A model generated the notes under the pieces. It was not told the origin of the DNA, did not search any database, and was given only the letters and a program-made list of their open reading frames with translations. Both the position numbers and the translations under genes were made by a program. Shown piece after piece: positions 18,190 through 26,210 of a DNA stretch of 31,638 nucleotides (positions are counted from its first letter, which is position 1; the number at the start of each line of letters is the position of its first letter). The stretch is from a virus: positions 1 through 31,638 of IMG/VR virus record IMGVR_UViG_3300046804_002011. One strand, given 5' to 3'.

Positions 18190-19200
18190 TTAACTACTAC
18201 CTCTAAACTTCTTTAAATATATAGAAAGTGAAACCTCTGAACTTGAGCCTGCACTTGATTTTAATTTTAACGAACTTCTATATTCTCTGTCTCCAGCCGT
18301 TCCAATTACACCTTTTGGTTTTTGGTCTCTAATCCAACCAATGTTTTCAACCAATTTAACATTCTTAGTTTCACCAGCTTTCAATGTAACCGAACCAGGT
18401 ACATTGATAATTGGGTCTCCAGAAATAGTAAATGATATTGTTGTATCTTTGTCAGTTGTAAAGTTTGTAAGTTCCAATGTAGGGCCATTTAGCCATTCTT
18501 CTGTTGCTTTGTTAGCTCTTGCTCTATATGCAATATCTCCCAAATCTTTTTCTTTTACTTCAATAATTTTTGCAGCAAAATCTTCACCAACTTTTGCACC
18601 TTCAGCAAGTTTACCTTGCTTACCATATAATTGCTCCCTCAATGCTCCCAATTCTTGCTCTAATGCTTGATTTCTAGCAAATAAAGAAACCCTTTGTATT
18701 GATTCAGCAGTTGCTTTTTGAATTGCATTTTGTAAATCAGTTAATGAACTTGCTACTTTAGAATTTGCTTGTAAAGATTGATTATCGGCATTTGCAACTA
18801 ATAATTCCTTACCATCTATTTCAACTCTTAAACTTTGAGAAACTATTTCTAATTCAGTTACTTTTGCTCTTAAATCTAATATAATATCAGTTTGTTCAGC
18901 TATTGTTATATCTCTCAATCTTATATCCTCTAAAGCTGCATCGTAAATTACTTTAAGAACCATTTCCGGTCTTTCTGGTTCTTCTATTGGTAATAATTCA
19001 AATATTACCGTATCTATTGATTTTATTAATTCTTCTTCGTTATATTTTGGCTTAGTTAATTTTCCAAACAAAACTCCATCTGTTGGTACATCTGCTCTAA
19101 AATCATATAAACCAGAATTTGTTTTTTGCGGCAAAGCAAGAGACCCGCTAATTTCTATAGCGTTTACCAAATTTTCATTTTTTAATCCTGTCATTGCCAT
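18190..19200 (-). CDS. Coiled-coil plus Ig-like-domain tail protein, unknown function
   Basis: 336 residues starting MAMTGLKNENLVNAIEISGS. Residues ~85-215 form a long heptad-rich helix (TIAEQTDIILDLRAKVTELE, LQNAIQKATAESIQRVSLFA, LEQELGALREQLYGKQGKLA), followed by a C-terminal beta domain from about 235 (LELTNFTTDKDTTISFTISG, PGSVTLKAGETKNVKLVENI), which looks like an Ig/fibronectin-type fold. A trimeric coiled-coil stalk carrying a beta head is the simplest reading, as in whisker or fibre-attachment proteins. It is separated from its neighbours by about 10 bases in the gp25-gp6 operon. No family recognised. Confidence 0.7.
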   Translation of the reverse strand: MAMTGLKNENLVNAIEISGSLALPQKTNSGLYDFRADVPTDGVLFGKLTKPKYNEEELIKSIDTVIFELLPIEEPERPEMVLKVIYDAALEDIRLRDITIAEQTDIILDLRAKVTELEIVSQSLRVEIDGKELLVANADNQSLQANSKVASSLTDLQNAIQKATAESIQRVSLFARNQALEQELGALREQLYGKQGKLAEGAKVGEDFAAKIIEVKEKDLGDIAYRARANKATEEWLNGPTLELTNFTTDKDTTISFTISGDPIINVPGSVTLKAGETKNVKLVENIGWIRDQKPKGVIGTAGDREYRSSLKLKSSAGSSSEVSLSIYLKKFRGSS

Positions 19201-19207
19201 TTTATTC

Positions 19208-20275
19208 TTATTTTACAACACTAAAAGTTATTTCATCATCAAAGTATTGAACACTTCCATTTAAAATAACTTTAAATTCAATTTTATATACTCTATCCGA
19301 TTCCCAATTTGATAAATTTAAATTAATAAAATTACTTGTTGAATCGCAACTTATTTTTGAATAATCACTGAATGGTATTATAATATCATTTGATGCAAAA
19401 TCTTTTATTTGATAATATGATGTTTGCGGTAAATATTTTGTTGTGTTGTAAGAAAAAGAATTTGAAAAACTTTTTAATGGATATAACTCTCTAGCAAAAA
19501 TTTTTAATTTTGGAGTTGTTCCTACTTTGTATTCTTTTTTAAGATTAGTAATTCCTATTTTAATATCATCGTTAGAAATTGCTGTTAATGTTCCTGTTGA
19601 AAAGTTTTGGTCATTCCAACCAATTCTTATTTTAGGTTGATATATTGTATTTGTTTCTTTAGAAAAAAACTTTAATTGTCCATAATCTTTAGTATCATTT
19701 TCAAAAGTATCGGAATATTTTAAAATCATACCATCATTTGGTCTAGAACCACTCATCCAAGATTGAAGTAAAGATTTTACATTCATTTCTATATCCGCTG
19801 TTTTATAACTAAATGATTGAGATGCTGAATTTGCTATCCACCAAGTACCACCTGTACCATTATTTGGATTAGCATCACTACCATCCGCTAAAGTATTATC
19901 TAACCAATCTAATTTAGTATCACCTTCTCTATAATTCCAAGTTACCCCTTGCGTTGAAATATTATCAAATCTAGTACCAGTACCCATTTCCCAACTTCTT
20001 GAAACAGCATTTGCATAAATTGTATATTCTAATGGAATTTCTTCACTCTTTGTTTCTTTTAATATTAAAGTTGCTTCAGACATGGAGATTGATGTATCAA
20101 CCAAAGATGATGATAAAAATCCTACTTCAAATTTTAAAAGTGCTCTAGAAATATCTTTTATATTTCCATAGTAAACTTTACTTATCTCTAATATCTCATC
20201 CAAACCAGTATTTTGATTTGGTTGTTGAAGATAAACCGATGCATCTTTTGATGCTGTTAAAAAATAGTATGCCAT
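19208..20275 (-). CDS. Beta-rich tail protein with DNRLRE/carbohydrate-binding-like N-terminal domain
   Basis: 355 residues. Residues ~1-200 follow the pattern of disaggregatase-related/CBM-like beta-sandwich domains: TASKDASVYLQQPNQNTGLD, SRALLKFEV, ATLILKETKSEEIPLEYTIY, VSRSWEMGTGTRFDN, GVTWNYREGD, then the conserved late block DIEMNVKSLLQSWMSG. Such domains bind polysaccharide or act as structural sandwiches. The C-terminal ~130 residues are another beta domain (KIGITNLKKEYKVGTTPKLKI). The ATG shares one base with the gp6 stop (TAATG), so it is translationally coupled to gp6 and is probably assembled with the baseplate. Sugar binding is inferred from the fold pattern only. Confidence 0.65.
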   Translation of the reverse strand: MAYYFLTASKDASVYLQQPNQNTGLDEILEISKVYYGNIKDISRALLKFEVGFLSSSLVDTSISMSEATLILKETKSEEIPLEYTIYANAVSRSWEMGTGTRFDNISTQGVTWNYREGDTKLDWLDNTLADGSDANPNNGTGGTWWIANSASQSFSYKTADIEMNVKSLLQSWMSGSRPNDGMILKYSDTFENDTKDYGQLKFFSKETNTIYQPKIRIGWNDQNFSTGTLTAISNDDIKIGITNLKKEYKVGTTPKLKIFARELYPLKSFSNSFSYNTTKYLPQTSYYQIKDFASNDIIIPFSDYSKISCDSTSNFINLNLSNWESDRVYKIEFKVILNGSVQYFDDEITFSVVK

Positions 20276-22311
20276 TATCTTGCTCTTCCTTTAATATCTG
20301 AATCCGGGAATTTAACCTCGAAAACCGATGGGTCTAATGATGGGTAAATAATTTTTGATTTAGTTGCTGCATCAATATTGTAAGAATTTACCGAATATCT
20401 TCCGCCACATTTATTTGTAACTACAACAGATGGTACTGATTGAACTCCTTCAACATTTGCTATTATTAGTTCAACTTCACTCAAATTAATTGTTTGATTA
20501 AAACTCCAATTATCTATATTAAAAAAATCTTTCAATTCTGTAATACATTTTGCTACTACTTCATTTTTATTGTAATTTTGATAGCAAATTATTTCAAAAT
20601 CAATACCAATATTAATTATAAAACCATCATTGAAATTTACACCATCAGTTAAAATTCTATATTCATTTAAATATGTTTTAAGATTTTCTTTTACACCTCT
20701 GTTTAAACTTATTAAATGATTATTTCTATCATATCCTAATAAATAAAGATTAATTGCAAACGGATTGTTTTTTTCATTTTCATTTGAAGTTTTTCCAATT
20801 AAAAAATTTTGTATTTCGGTTTTTACCGTTGCTGCTGTTGGTTCTTCGCTATCAGGCTTATTAACAAAACTCATTACCAAATCAGTAAATTGTTGAAGTG
20901 AATTCGGCGATGCTAAAATTGATGATGGGGAATTATTATCTAAAGTACCATCAGCAACTGCGTATGCTTTTGCAACTCCACCAAATTTAGATGGCATTGA
21001 TAATACTCTTATTTGATAATCCTTTGCCGTAACAGCTCTATTTTGAGAACCAAAGTTTCCTAATGCGTTTTGTCTAATTTCTTCAATAGTTTCACCACCT
21101 CTACCACCAATAGCTGGTGTTTCGTTGTCAACTGCTATTGAATTTTTTGTAGTTTGTAAAATTCTTACTTCTGCACTAGTAAATTGTGATAAATCTTCTT
21201 CATACTCAACTCCATCAATTTGAATTAATTCTCCTTGTGCTACATTTGATTCAACACCACCACCTTTAAAATACTTAACAGTTATAGTTGTATTTGATGG
21301 TGATGTACCATAAGTTTTTGTTTTTAAAAAGTTTGTTGGGTCAAATGATTCTTCTAGTCTATTAATTGAATTTGGTAATCCCAATCCAACATTTTTAAGA
21401 TTTGGTATTAATAATTCATCCGATGCAGTTGGGTCTCCTGCTCCAAATTGTAAAGTTGTTGTACTATCTGAATTTATTTTTGTAACAAATCTTCTAGAAG
21501 TTTTAATTGTTTTTAAAATATAAGGTACAGTTGATTTGAATTGATACAAATCAGAATCGTTTGCTTCTGTATTTGGTTCTTCAACAAAAACCATCTCTTG
21601 TGCTAAGTAAGGAACTTCATACCATTTATTTCCATCAGAATCTCTAACATCATAAATTTCAATAATATCAGTATCTCCTAATTTAATTGATTCAAAAGCT
21701 TTATAATTTCCAAAAGTAAAAGTTTGAATTACTTCCGTTGCTGATATTACATCTACATATTTTTTAAATAAATAAAATGTTGGTTCTCCTGTTGTCACAT
21801 CTCTTTGATATACAGAAGTTTCTCTATCAGTTTCATCGCTAAAATCTACAATATCTGTTGTTCTAAACAAAACTCCTGTTTTTGAAGATTTTACTCTCAT
21901 TCCTGCTTTTATTTTTAAAGCATATTTTGTATCAGGCTTATTATCTGCGCTTGTTCCTATTGATGGAACTAATTGATAAACAGAAAGTTTTGCTACTGCT
22001 GGTGCTGTTACTTTTGGTTTATACCCTAAAAACTGAGCTAATGATAATACATTTTTTTTATCTTCTGCATATGGTAACATTGATTCTTTAAGAGTATCAT
22101 CCACATAGTAAGATAAAACATCACCAATATAAGAAGCCATCTCAATAAACATCATACCAGGAGATGTTTCATTGAAATCATTATAAGTTTTAGGAAAATA
22201 GTTTTTTGCAAAATCTATTAAACTATCTCTAAAAGATGCAAAATCTTTATTAAGATATTTTATATCCTTTCCTTTATTTTTAAAATTTTTATTTGTAGTT
22301 TTTAAGGCCAT
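20275..22311 (-). CDS. gp6: Baseplate wedge protein gp6 (baseplate J family)
   Basis: 678 residues, close in length to T4 gp6. The N-terminus has the family pattern (KYLNKDFASFRDSLIDFAKN, NETSPGMMFIEMASYIGDVL, SYYVDDTLKESMLPYAEDKK, LAQFLGYKPK). The middle has the J-like block GGRGGETIEEIRQNALGNFG, AVTAKDYQIRVLSMPSKFGG, and the C-terminal part is typical of J proteins (NIGIDFEIICYQNYNKNEVV, INLSEVELIIANVEGVQSVP). In contractile tails gp6 forms the inner baseplate ring with gp25 and gp53-like proteins. It follows gp25 by seven bases, the same W-J order as in other myoviruses. High confidence from sequence and context. Confidence 0.93.
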   Translation of the reverse strand: MALKTTNKNFKNKGKDIKYLNKDFASFRDSLIDFAKNYFPKTYNDFNETSPGMMFIEMASYIGDVLSYYVDDTLKESMLPYAEDKKNVLSLAQFLGYKPKVTAPAVAKLSVYQLVPSIGTSADNKPDTKYALKIKAGMRVKSSKTGVLFRTTDIVDFSDETDRETSVYQRDVTTGEPTFYLFKKYVDVISATEVIQTFTFGNYKAFESIKLGDTDIIEIYDVRDSDGNKWYEVPYLAQEMVFVEEPNTEANDSDLYQFKSTVPYILKTIKTSRRFVTKINSDSTTTLQFGAGDPTASDELLIPNLKNVGLGLPNSINRLEESFDPTNFLKTKTYGTSPSNTTITVKYFKGGGVESNVAQGELIQIDGVEYEEDLSQFTSAEVRILQTTKNSIAVDNETPAIGGRGGETIEEIRQNALGNFGSQNRAVTAKDYQIRVLSMPSKFGGVAKAYAVADGTLDNNSPSSILASPNSLQQFTDLVMSFVNKPDSEEPTAATVKTEIQNFLIGKTSNENEKNNPFAINLYLLGYDRNNHLISLNRGVKENLKTYLNEYRILTDGVNFNDGFIINIGIDFEIICYQNYNKNEVVAKCITELKDFFNIDNWSFNQTINLSEVELIIANVEGVQSVPSVVVTNKCGGRYSVNSYNIDAATKSKIIYPSLDPSVFEVKFPDSDIKGRAR

Positions 22312-22318
22312 CTTTTAA

Positions 22319-22744
22319 TTATTGAACTGTAAATGTTAATGCTTCTAGTTTTGGATTTTCTCCAACTCTAAATTTAATAGAAACATCTACTTGATTTCTA
22401 TCTTTTAAATCATTAGATTGTTTTATATCTATTGTATCAATTGTAACAAAAGGAAGCCACATAGATAATGATTCAGAAATTCTTTGTTCAATTCTATCAG
22501 GCAAATCTTCGGTATTTTGTTCAAAAAGTAATTCTTGCAATCCACTTCCTAAATTTGGTTGCATTACTCTTTCATATTTCTTTGTAAGAAGTAAACTCTT
22601 AATATTTGTTTTTACTTGTTCTGCGGTAGTAAATGATTGATTAAATGCAGTATTACCAATTTGTAATGGTAAGGTTATACCTATTGCATAATCATTATAC
22701 TCTTTAGTATCAATTACTCTCTTTTGACCAAGTATTACAGGCAT
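22319..22744 (-). CDS. gp25: Baseplate wedge protein gp25 (GPW/gp25 family)
   Basis: 141 residues, typical family length. It has the hallmark block KNIKSLLLTKKYERVMQPNL then GSGLQELLFEQ (about 46-75), followed by RIEQRISESLSMWLPFVTID and a C-terminal strand VDVSIKFRVGENPKLEALTF. gp25 initiates sheath polymerisation at the baseplate wedge and is conserved in T4, P2 (W) and type VI secretion. Despite the older name it has no lysozyme activity expected here. Its ATG shares one base with the stop of the 157-residue gene. Confidence 0.95.
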   Translation of the reverse strand: MPVILGQKRVIDTKEYNDYAIGITLPLQIGNTAFNQSFTTAEQVKTNIKSLLLTKKYERVMQPNLGSGLQELLFEQNTEDLPDRIEQRISESLSMWLPFVTIDTIDIKQSNDLKDRNQVDVSIKFRVGENPKLEALTFTVQ

Positions 22745-23217
22745 TACTTCTTAAATCTTTTAACAAGCTCTGAATAATCTCTATTCAATGCTTTATCTAA
22801 TTCAGCTACACCAGTTTGAACTCCCAATCCAGTTTTTTGAGGTCCGCTGGTGAAATCTCCGTAACCCATTTTTTCAGCAATTGCTGTTCTACCTATAATA
22901 GAACCCATATCACCTTGTCCAAAATTCATAGTTCTAAAACCACCATCGCTTCCAACGGCTGCTTTAGTTTCATTAAGAATTTGATTAATCATTGGATTTT
23001 TGCTATATTCTTTTTTTGATTCTACAATAGTATTATCATCACCTAAAATAGCTTTAGCCATACTCAACCCTTCAGATTTAGGTTTTACAACCTTTCCCTC
23101 AGCCATCATTTTTTTCATTTCGGCTTTAACTCCCTCTTTAATTAGAGCTGGTAGTTGTTGTTTAACTTCCTCTTGAACTAAGATTTGAATAGCTTTTAAA
23201 AGTTTATCAGTATTCAT
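22744..23217 (-). CDS. Small helical/disordered protein at the head of the gp25-gp6 unit, unknown
   Basis: 157 residues starting MNTDKLLKAIQILVQEEVKQ. The N-terminal ~40 residues are an amphipathic, charged helix (VQEEVKQQLPALIKEGVKAE). The middle is Gly/Met/Lys-rich and probably disordered (MNFGQGDMGSIIGRTAIAEK), and the C-terminus is a short basic helix (LDKALNRDYSELVKRFKK). It is the first gene after the late-type box at 23238 and is coupled to gp25. The layout suggests a baseplate assembly or tail-completion factor, but I recognise no family. Confidence 0.65.
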   Translation of the reverse strand: MNTDKLLKAIQILVQEEVKQQLPALIKEGVKAEMKKMMAEGKVVKPKSEGLSMAKAILGDDNTIVESKKEYSKNPMINQILNETKAAVGSDGGFRTMNFGQGDMGSIIGRTAIAEKMGYGDFTSGPQKTGLGVQTGVAELDKALNRDYSELVKRFKK

Positions 23218-23237
23218 ATTTCTTTATTGTTATGTTT

Positions 23238-23245
23238 ATAAATAT
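23238..23245 (-). promoter_or_regulatory. Putative phage late promoter box (ATATTTAT)
   Basis: The coding strand reads AAATATTTATAAACAT, 20 bases before the ATG at 23217. The flank TATAAACAT is close to TATAGACAT and TATACACAT at the boxes near 27868 and 31445. It would drive the gp25-gp6 baseplate operon. Confidence 0.6.
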
Positions 23246-23269
23246 TTAAATGGATTATTTTTGGGTTTA

Positions 23270-24253
23270 TTATACCTTATCTGTATAAAATCCCCAATAT
23301 TCCCAATGCCACATCTCATCAACACCATTACCATCTGCCAATCTATATGGATTATACCATCCATATTTAGGCGCATTATTGGATAGCCATCTATATAAAG
23401 ATGATGTTTCTCTACCTTGTTTATTAACACTAGGTACACCACTACCACCAACTGCTCTATACAATTCACCAAAATCTAATGCCAATCCCCAACCATGTGG
23501 AGATTTACCAGCTTTAGCTATTGTAGAACCACTACCCAAAGAACTTTGATGTGATACACTTCTATAAGCAGATGTTATTGTCCATCCAATACCAGCAGCT
23601 TTTGCAGCTGCTTTAAGTTTAAAATATTGGTTTGCTGCTTCTGGATGTAGTAAATACCAACCGCCCGTACCTTTGTATGTATATTCTGCCCTACCACCCT
23701 TTTCAACACCAATCATAGTATCTGATGGTAAAGTTCCATTTTCGTATTTACCTTTCCAATCAGGTGGTGCTGAAACTCCAATAGCTCCAACTTGAGCAAA
23801 TATTTTAGCTGGCGGGCCACTTTCTATCTTTTTTAAATTTTCAGTTGAAGGTTGTTTTTCTTCTGGTTTAAAATCGGTAGGTGGTTCACCTTGTATCGGA
23901 GTGGGTGCTGATCTTGGTGCGTAATCAAAATTTGTTGTAGCTTGTTCGGCTGGTTTTGCTTCTATTTTTTTATCACTATCTACCTTACCATTATTTTTTT
24001 CATGCTCATCCACACCCTTTCCTTCTGATTCTGGTGAATCATCCGATGGTGGTATTTGTGGCGATGGTGTTGATGGTGTTACTGTATAACCAGACCAAAT
24101 AACCACACCTGGTCCAGGAGTTGGTACAGGTACAGTTGGATATAATGATATTGTTGAAGCTACTCCCGAAACCGTAGTTAAATGTTGGGTTGCATATTGA
24201 ATAAAATCATCAATTATTAAAGAAGTATTTTTGGTAGGGTCTATTATTGACAT
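23270..24253 (-). CDS. Tail-associated M15-type peptidoglycan peptidase (VanY/D-Ala-D-Ala carboxypeptidase-like)
   Basis: 327 residues. The first ~145 are Pro/Glu/Lys-rich and probably an extended linker. The C-terminal domain (about 185-327) has the LAS/M15 signature: SAYRSVSHQ (228-236), S251-P-H253-GWGLAL-D260, and E313-M-W-H316-W-E-Y-W. H253, D260 and H316 are the expected zinc ligands and E313 the likely general base, so it looks catalytically intact. The family cleaves peptide stems of the cell wall. There is no signal peptide, and it lies among tail-tip genes after a gp5-like spike, so the best reading is a virion enzyme that opens the wall during DNA entry rather than a lysis endolysin. 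Lysis use cannot be excluded. Confidence 0.85.
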   Translation of the reverse strand: MSIIDPTKNTSLIIDDFIQYATQHLTTVSGVASTISLYPTVPVPTPGPGVVIWSGYTVTPSTPSPQIPPSDDSPESEGKGVDEHEKNNGKVDSDKKIEAKPAEQATTNFDYAPRSAPTPIQGEPPTDFKPEEKQPSTENLKKIESGPPAKIFAQVGAIGVSAPPDWKGKYENGTLPSDTMIGVEKGGRAEYTYKGTGGWYLLHPEAANQYFKLKAAAKAAGIGWTITSAYRSVSHQSSLGSGSTIAKAGKSPHGWGLALDFGELYRAVGGSGVPSVNKQGRETSSLYRWLSNNAPKYGWYNPYRLADGNGVDEMWHWEYWGFYTDKV

Positions 24254-24263
24254 AACTTAAATA

Positions 24264-25529
24264 TTATTCATATATTGAAACGTGCATTGGGTCAAAACTT
24301 TTTAACCAAGTCATTCCCTCATTTTGAAAAACTTTAGCTACTTCCAAAAATCCCAAATCAAAATCATTAAAATCTCTAGTTTTATCTTTTCCCTTATATA
24401 TACCATCAGAACCAAATTTAGTCCCTATCGGATATATTTCAGCATTCATATCAATTGCCAATCCCCAGCTGTGGTTTGATAGTCTTACACCATTTGTTAC
24501 ATTTCTTATTGCTAACCCACCTGAACAAGTTTTTATAAATTTATTTAATCCTTTCGCTTTTATTTTTTTAAAAGCAGGTTCTGCAATTATTTTTAATTGC
24601 TTATGAACTAAAATAGAAGCTTCTCCATTTGCTAAAGGAACTGTGAGGGTTGTACAATTTTTTCGTATATATTCCTCATTTTGTACCCACCAAACTCTTA
24701 CTCCCTTTCCTTTAGTTTCTTGTAAATATTGGTTTATTTCATCAGATGTTGTCAATTGTTTCTTTTTATACCAACTTTCTGTTTTTGTAGTTTTAATATC
24801 CACCACAAAATTTCCATATTCTCCCTTTGCCGGCCATAATCCATTTCCAACTTTATCAAACAATTTTTTATCACCCTTAACCGGGTCAATTTTTGGTTTT
24901 GGTTTTTCATCTTGCTCATCTTTTTCAACATCAGATGTATCGGATGTAGTATCTTGTCCCAAATCTCTTTTATATTCTATAACATCTTGTTGTATTTGTG
25001 TTGGTGTTGGAAGTCTATCATCGTAAACAACTATTGTTGTTTTAAATAAATCATCATATGTTTTTTTAGATTCTTTATACTTTTCAAAATCTTTTTTGAT
25101 AGTGTTATCAAGATCTTTATTTGGTGGTGCTGGTGCAACTTGTTGTGGTGGAGTCCATTGTCCTACATTTGTTACTACATTTGATAAAGTGCTTATGTTT
25201 GCCGTTGAACCCGGTGCAGGTATTATTGGTGGTGGTAATTCATTTAGTGTTGCACCTGTCCAATAGGCTTGAACTGCTTTTCCTAATTCACCAACTAAAT
25301 CGTATGGTTGTTTTGATGATTGTCCTTTTAATAAAGCTGCATAAAAAAGTTCTTCCATTAATTCTGTATTTCCTTTTTTAACTTTTACAAAATTAACGGT
25401 ATCGTATCCTCTTTTTATTGCCGCATCATATTCTTTTGTCCATAATTTGGCAACACTCCTTAAATCAGGTAAAGAGTTTGGATTGTTAGAATATTTTAAT
25501 ATATTTGCCTTAAATACAGCCCAAGACAT
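24264..25529 (-). CDS. Second M15-type peptidase-like tail protein
   Basis: 421 residues. The N-terminal ~90 residues are helical (MSWAVFKANILKYSNNPNSL, LWTKEYDAAIKRGYDTV), then there is a charged Pro/Asp/Lys linker (about 95-225). The C-terminal domain has S351-N-H353-SWGLAI-D360-MN and D413-P-M-H416, matching SxHxxGxAxD and the final His of M15 enzymes, with Asp at the usual acidic position. GGLAIRNVTNGVRL precedes them where the Arg-containing block of the family lies. Its catalytic half is not a close copy of the 327-residue protein, so the two are diverged relatives of different subtypes. It starts three bases after the glycine-zipper gene ends and probably acts with it at the tail tip. 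Confidence 0.78.
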   Translation of the reverse strand: MSWAVFKANILKYSNNPNSLPDLRSVAKLWTKEYDAAIKRGYDTVNFVKVKKGNTELMEELFYAALLKGQSSKQPYDLVGELGKAVQAYWTGATLNELPPPIIPAPGSTANISTLSNVVTNVGQWTPPQQVAPAPPNKDLDNTIKKDFEKYKESKKTYDDLFKTTIVVYDDRLPTPTQIQQDVIEYKRDLGQDTTSDTSDVEKDEQDEKPKPKIDPVKGDKKLFDKVGNGLWPAKGEYGNFVVDIKTTKTESWYKKKQLTTSDEINQYLQETKGKGVRVWWVQNEEYIRKNCTTLTVPLANGEASILVHKQLKIIAEPAFKKIKAKGLNKFIKTCSGGLAIRNVTNGVRLSNHSWGLAIDMNAEIYPIGTKFGSDGIYKGKDKTRDFNDFDLGFLEVAKVFQNEGMTWLKSFDPMHVSIYE

Positions 25530-25532
25530 ATT

Positions 25533-26210
25533 TTATATTTTTGGTATATTAGATGTTATATTAGATACTGCATTTTGTGCAGCTGATTGAATTCCAGATA
25601 CTTTATTTTGTGCAGATGATACTGCTGAACTGATTCCAGAATTTAAACTATTTAATTTCGATGTATCTAATGTAGGAACGTTTGGTACTTTTGGTACTTC
25701 TGGAATTTTTCCTGTAAGTTCTTTTATTTTTCCTAATTTATCTTTTTTAGAAAATACTTTTGGTTTTTTTTGTTTTTTAGGTTTAAACTTTGGTACTTTT
25801 GGTAATTTTGGTAATTTAAATCCTTTAATAGCTCCAATTATTCCTTTAGCTGCCCCAATTGCTCCAGTAACTGCACCAACCGCTCCAGCAACCGCACCAA
25901 TAGCACCACCAACAGCTGCTTGAGCTCCAGCTATTGCAGCTTGTGCTTGACCGGCTAATGCACCAGCCTGTCCAATCAAAGCACCAGCCTGACCAGCTAG
26001 AGCGCCGGCTTGAGATAAAGCATTAGCAGTATTTGTTGCATTTTGATTTTGCGTAGCAGATTGACCTGTTGCTTGTTGAGCGGATGCTTGTGATGTTTGC
26101 GTGTTTTTTGGCAAACCGGTTTTTGGGTCTATACTATAATTTATATCACTTTGATTTGATGAATTTTTTTCTCCCTCTAATATATTTTGTCTAATTGTAG
26201 TTATTGGCAT
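25533..26210 (-). CDS. Ala/Gly-rich glycine-zipper protein next to the spike, unknown function
   Basis: 225 residues in clear zones: Asn/Gln/Ser-rich (about 15-65); repeats of QAGALAG/QAGALIG (67-90); a hydrophobic run with Gly every four or so residues (about 100-130: GGAIGAVAGAVGAVTGAIGA, then AKGIIGAIKG), a glycine-zipper pattern seen in membrane-inserting peptides; a basic Pro/Lys stretch (131-152: KLPKLPKVPKFKPKKQKK); and a C-terminal amphipathic helix (SAQNKVSGIQSAAQNAVSNI). There is no signal peptide. It sits between the gp5-like spike and the peptidase genes, with one-base coupling to the spike. It may be released from the tail tip to cross or open a membrane. That is inference from composition and context; a structural linker is the alternative. 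Confidence 0.65.
   Translation of the reverse strand: MPITTIRQNILEGEKNSSNQSDINYSIDPKTGLPKNTQTSQASAQQATGQSATQNQNATNTANALSQAGALAGQAGALIGQAGALAGQAQAAIAGAQAAVGGAIGAVAGAVGAVTGAIGAAKGIIGAIKGFKLPKLPKVPKFKPKKQKKPKVFSKKDKLGKIKELTGKIPEVPKVPNVPTLDTSKLNSLNSGISSAVSSAQNKVSGIQSAAQNAVSNITSNIPKI

Noticed and set aside
22319-22744. Lysozyme function for the gp25-family protein
   Set aside because: The family name is historical; the sequence fits the structural baseplate wedge protein.
23236-23472. 78-residue minus-strand open frame overlapping the end of the M15 peptidase gene
   Set aside because: Another frame of the catalytic end of a gene with intact active-site motifs; it is Met/Ile-rich without domain signs and would cover the late-type box.
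25955-26020. Short imperfect DNA repeats that might suggest a CRISPR or regulatory array
   Set aside because: They encode the QAGALAG protein repeats in frame, with no spacers and no constant repeat length.
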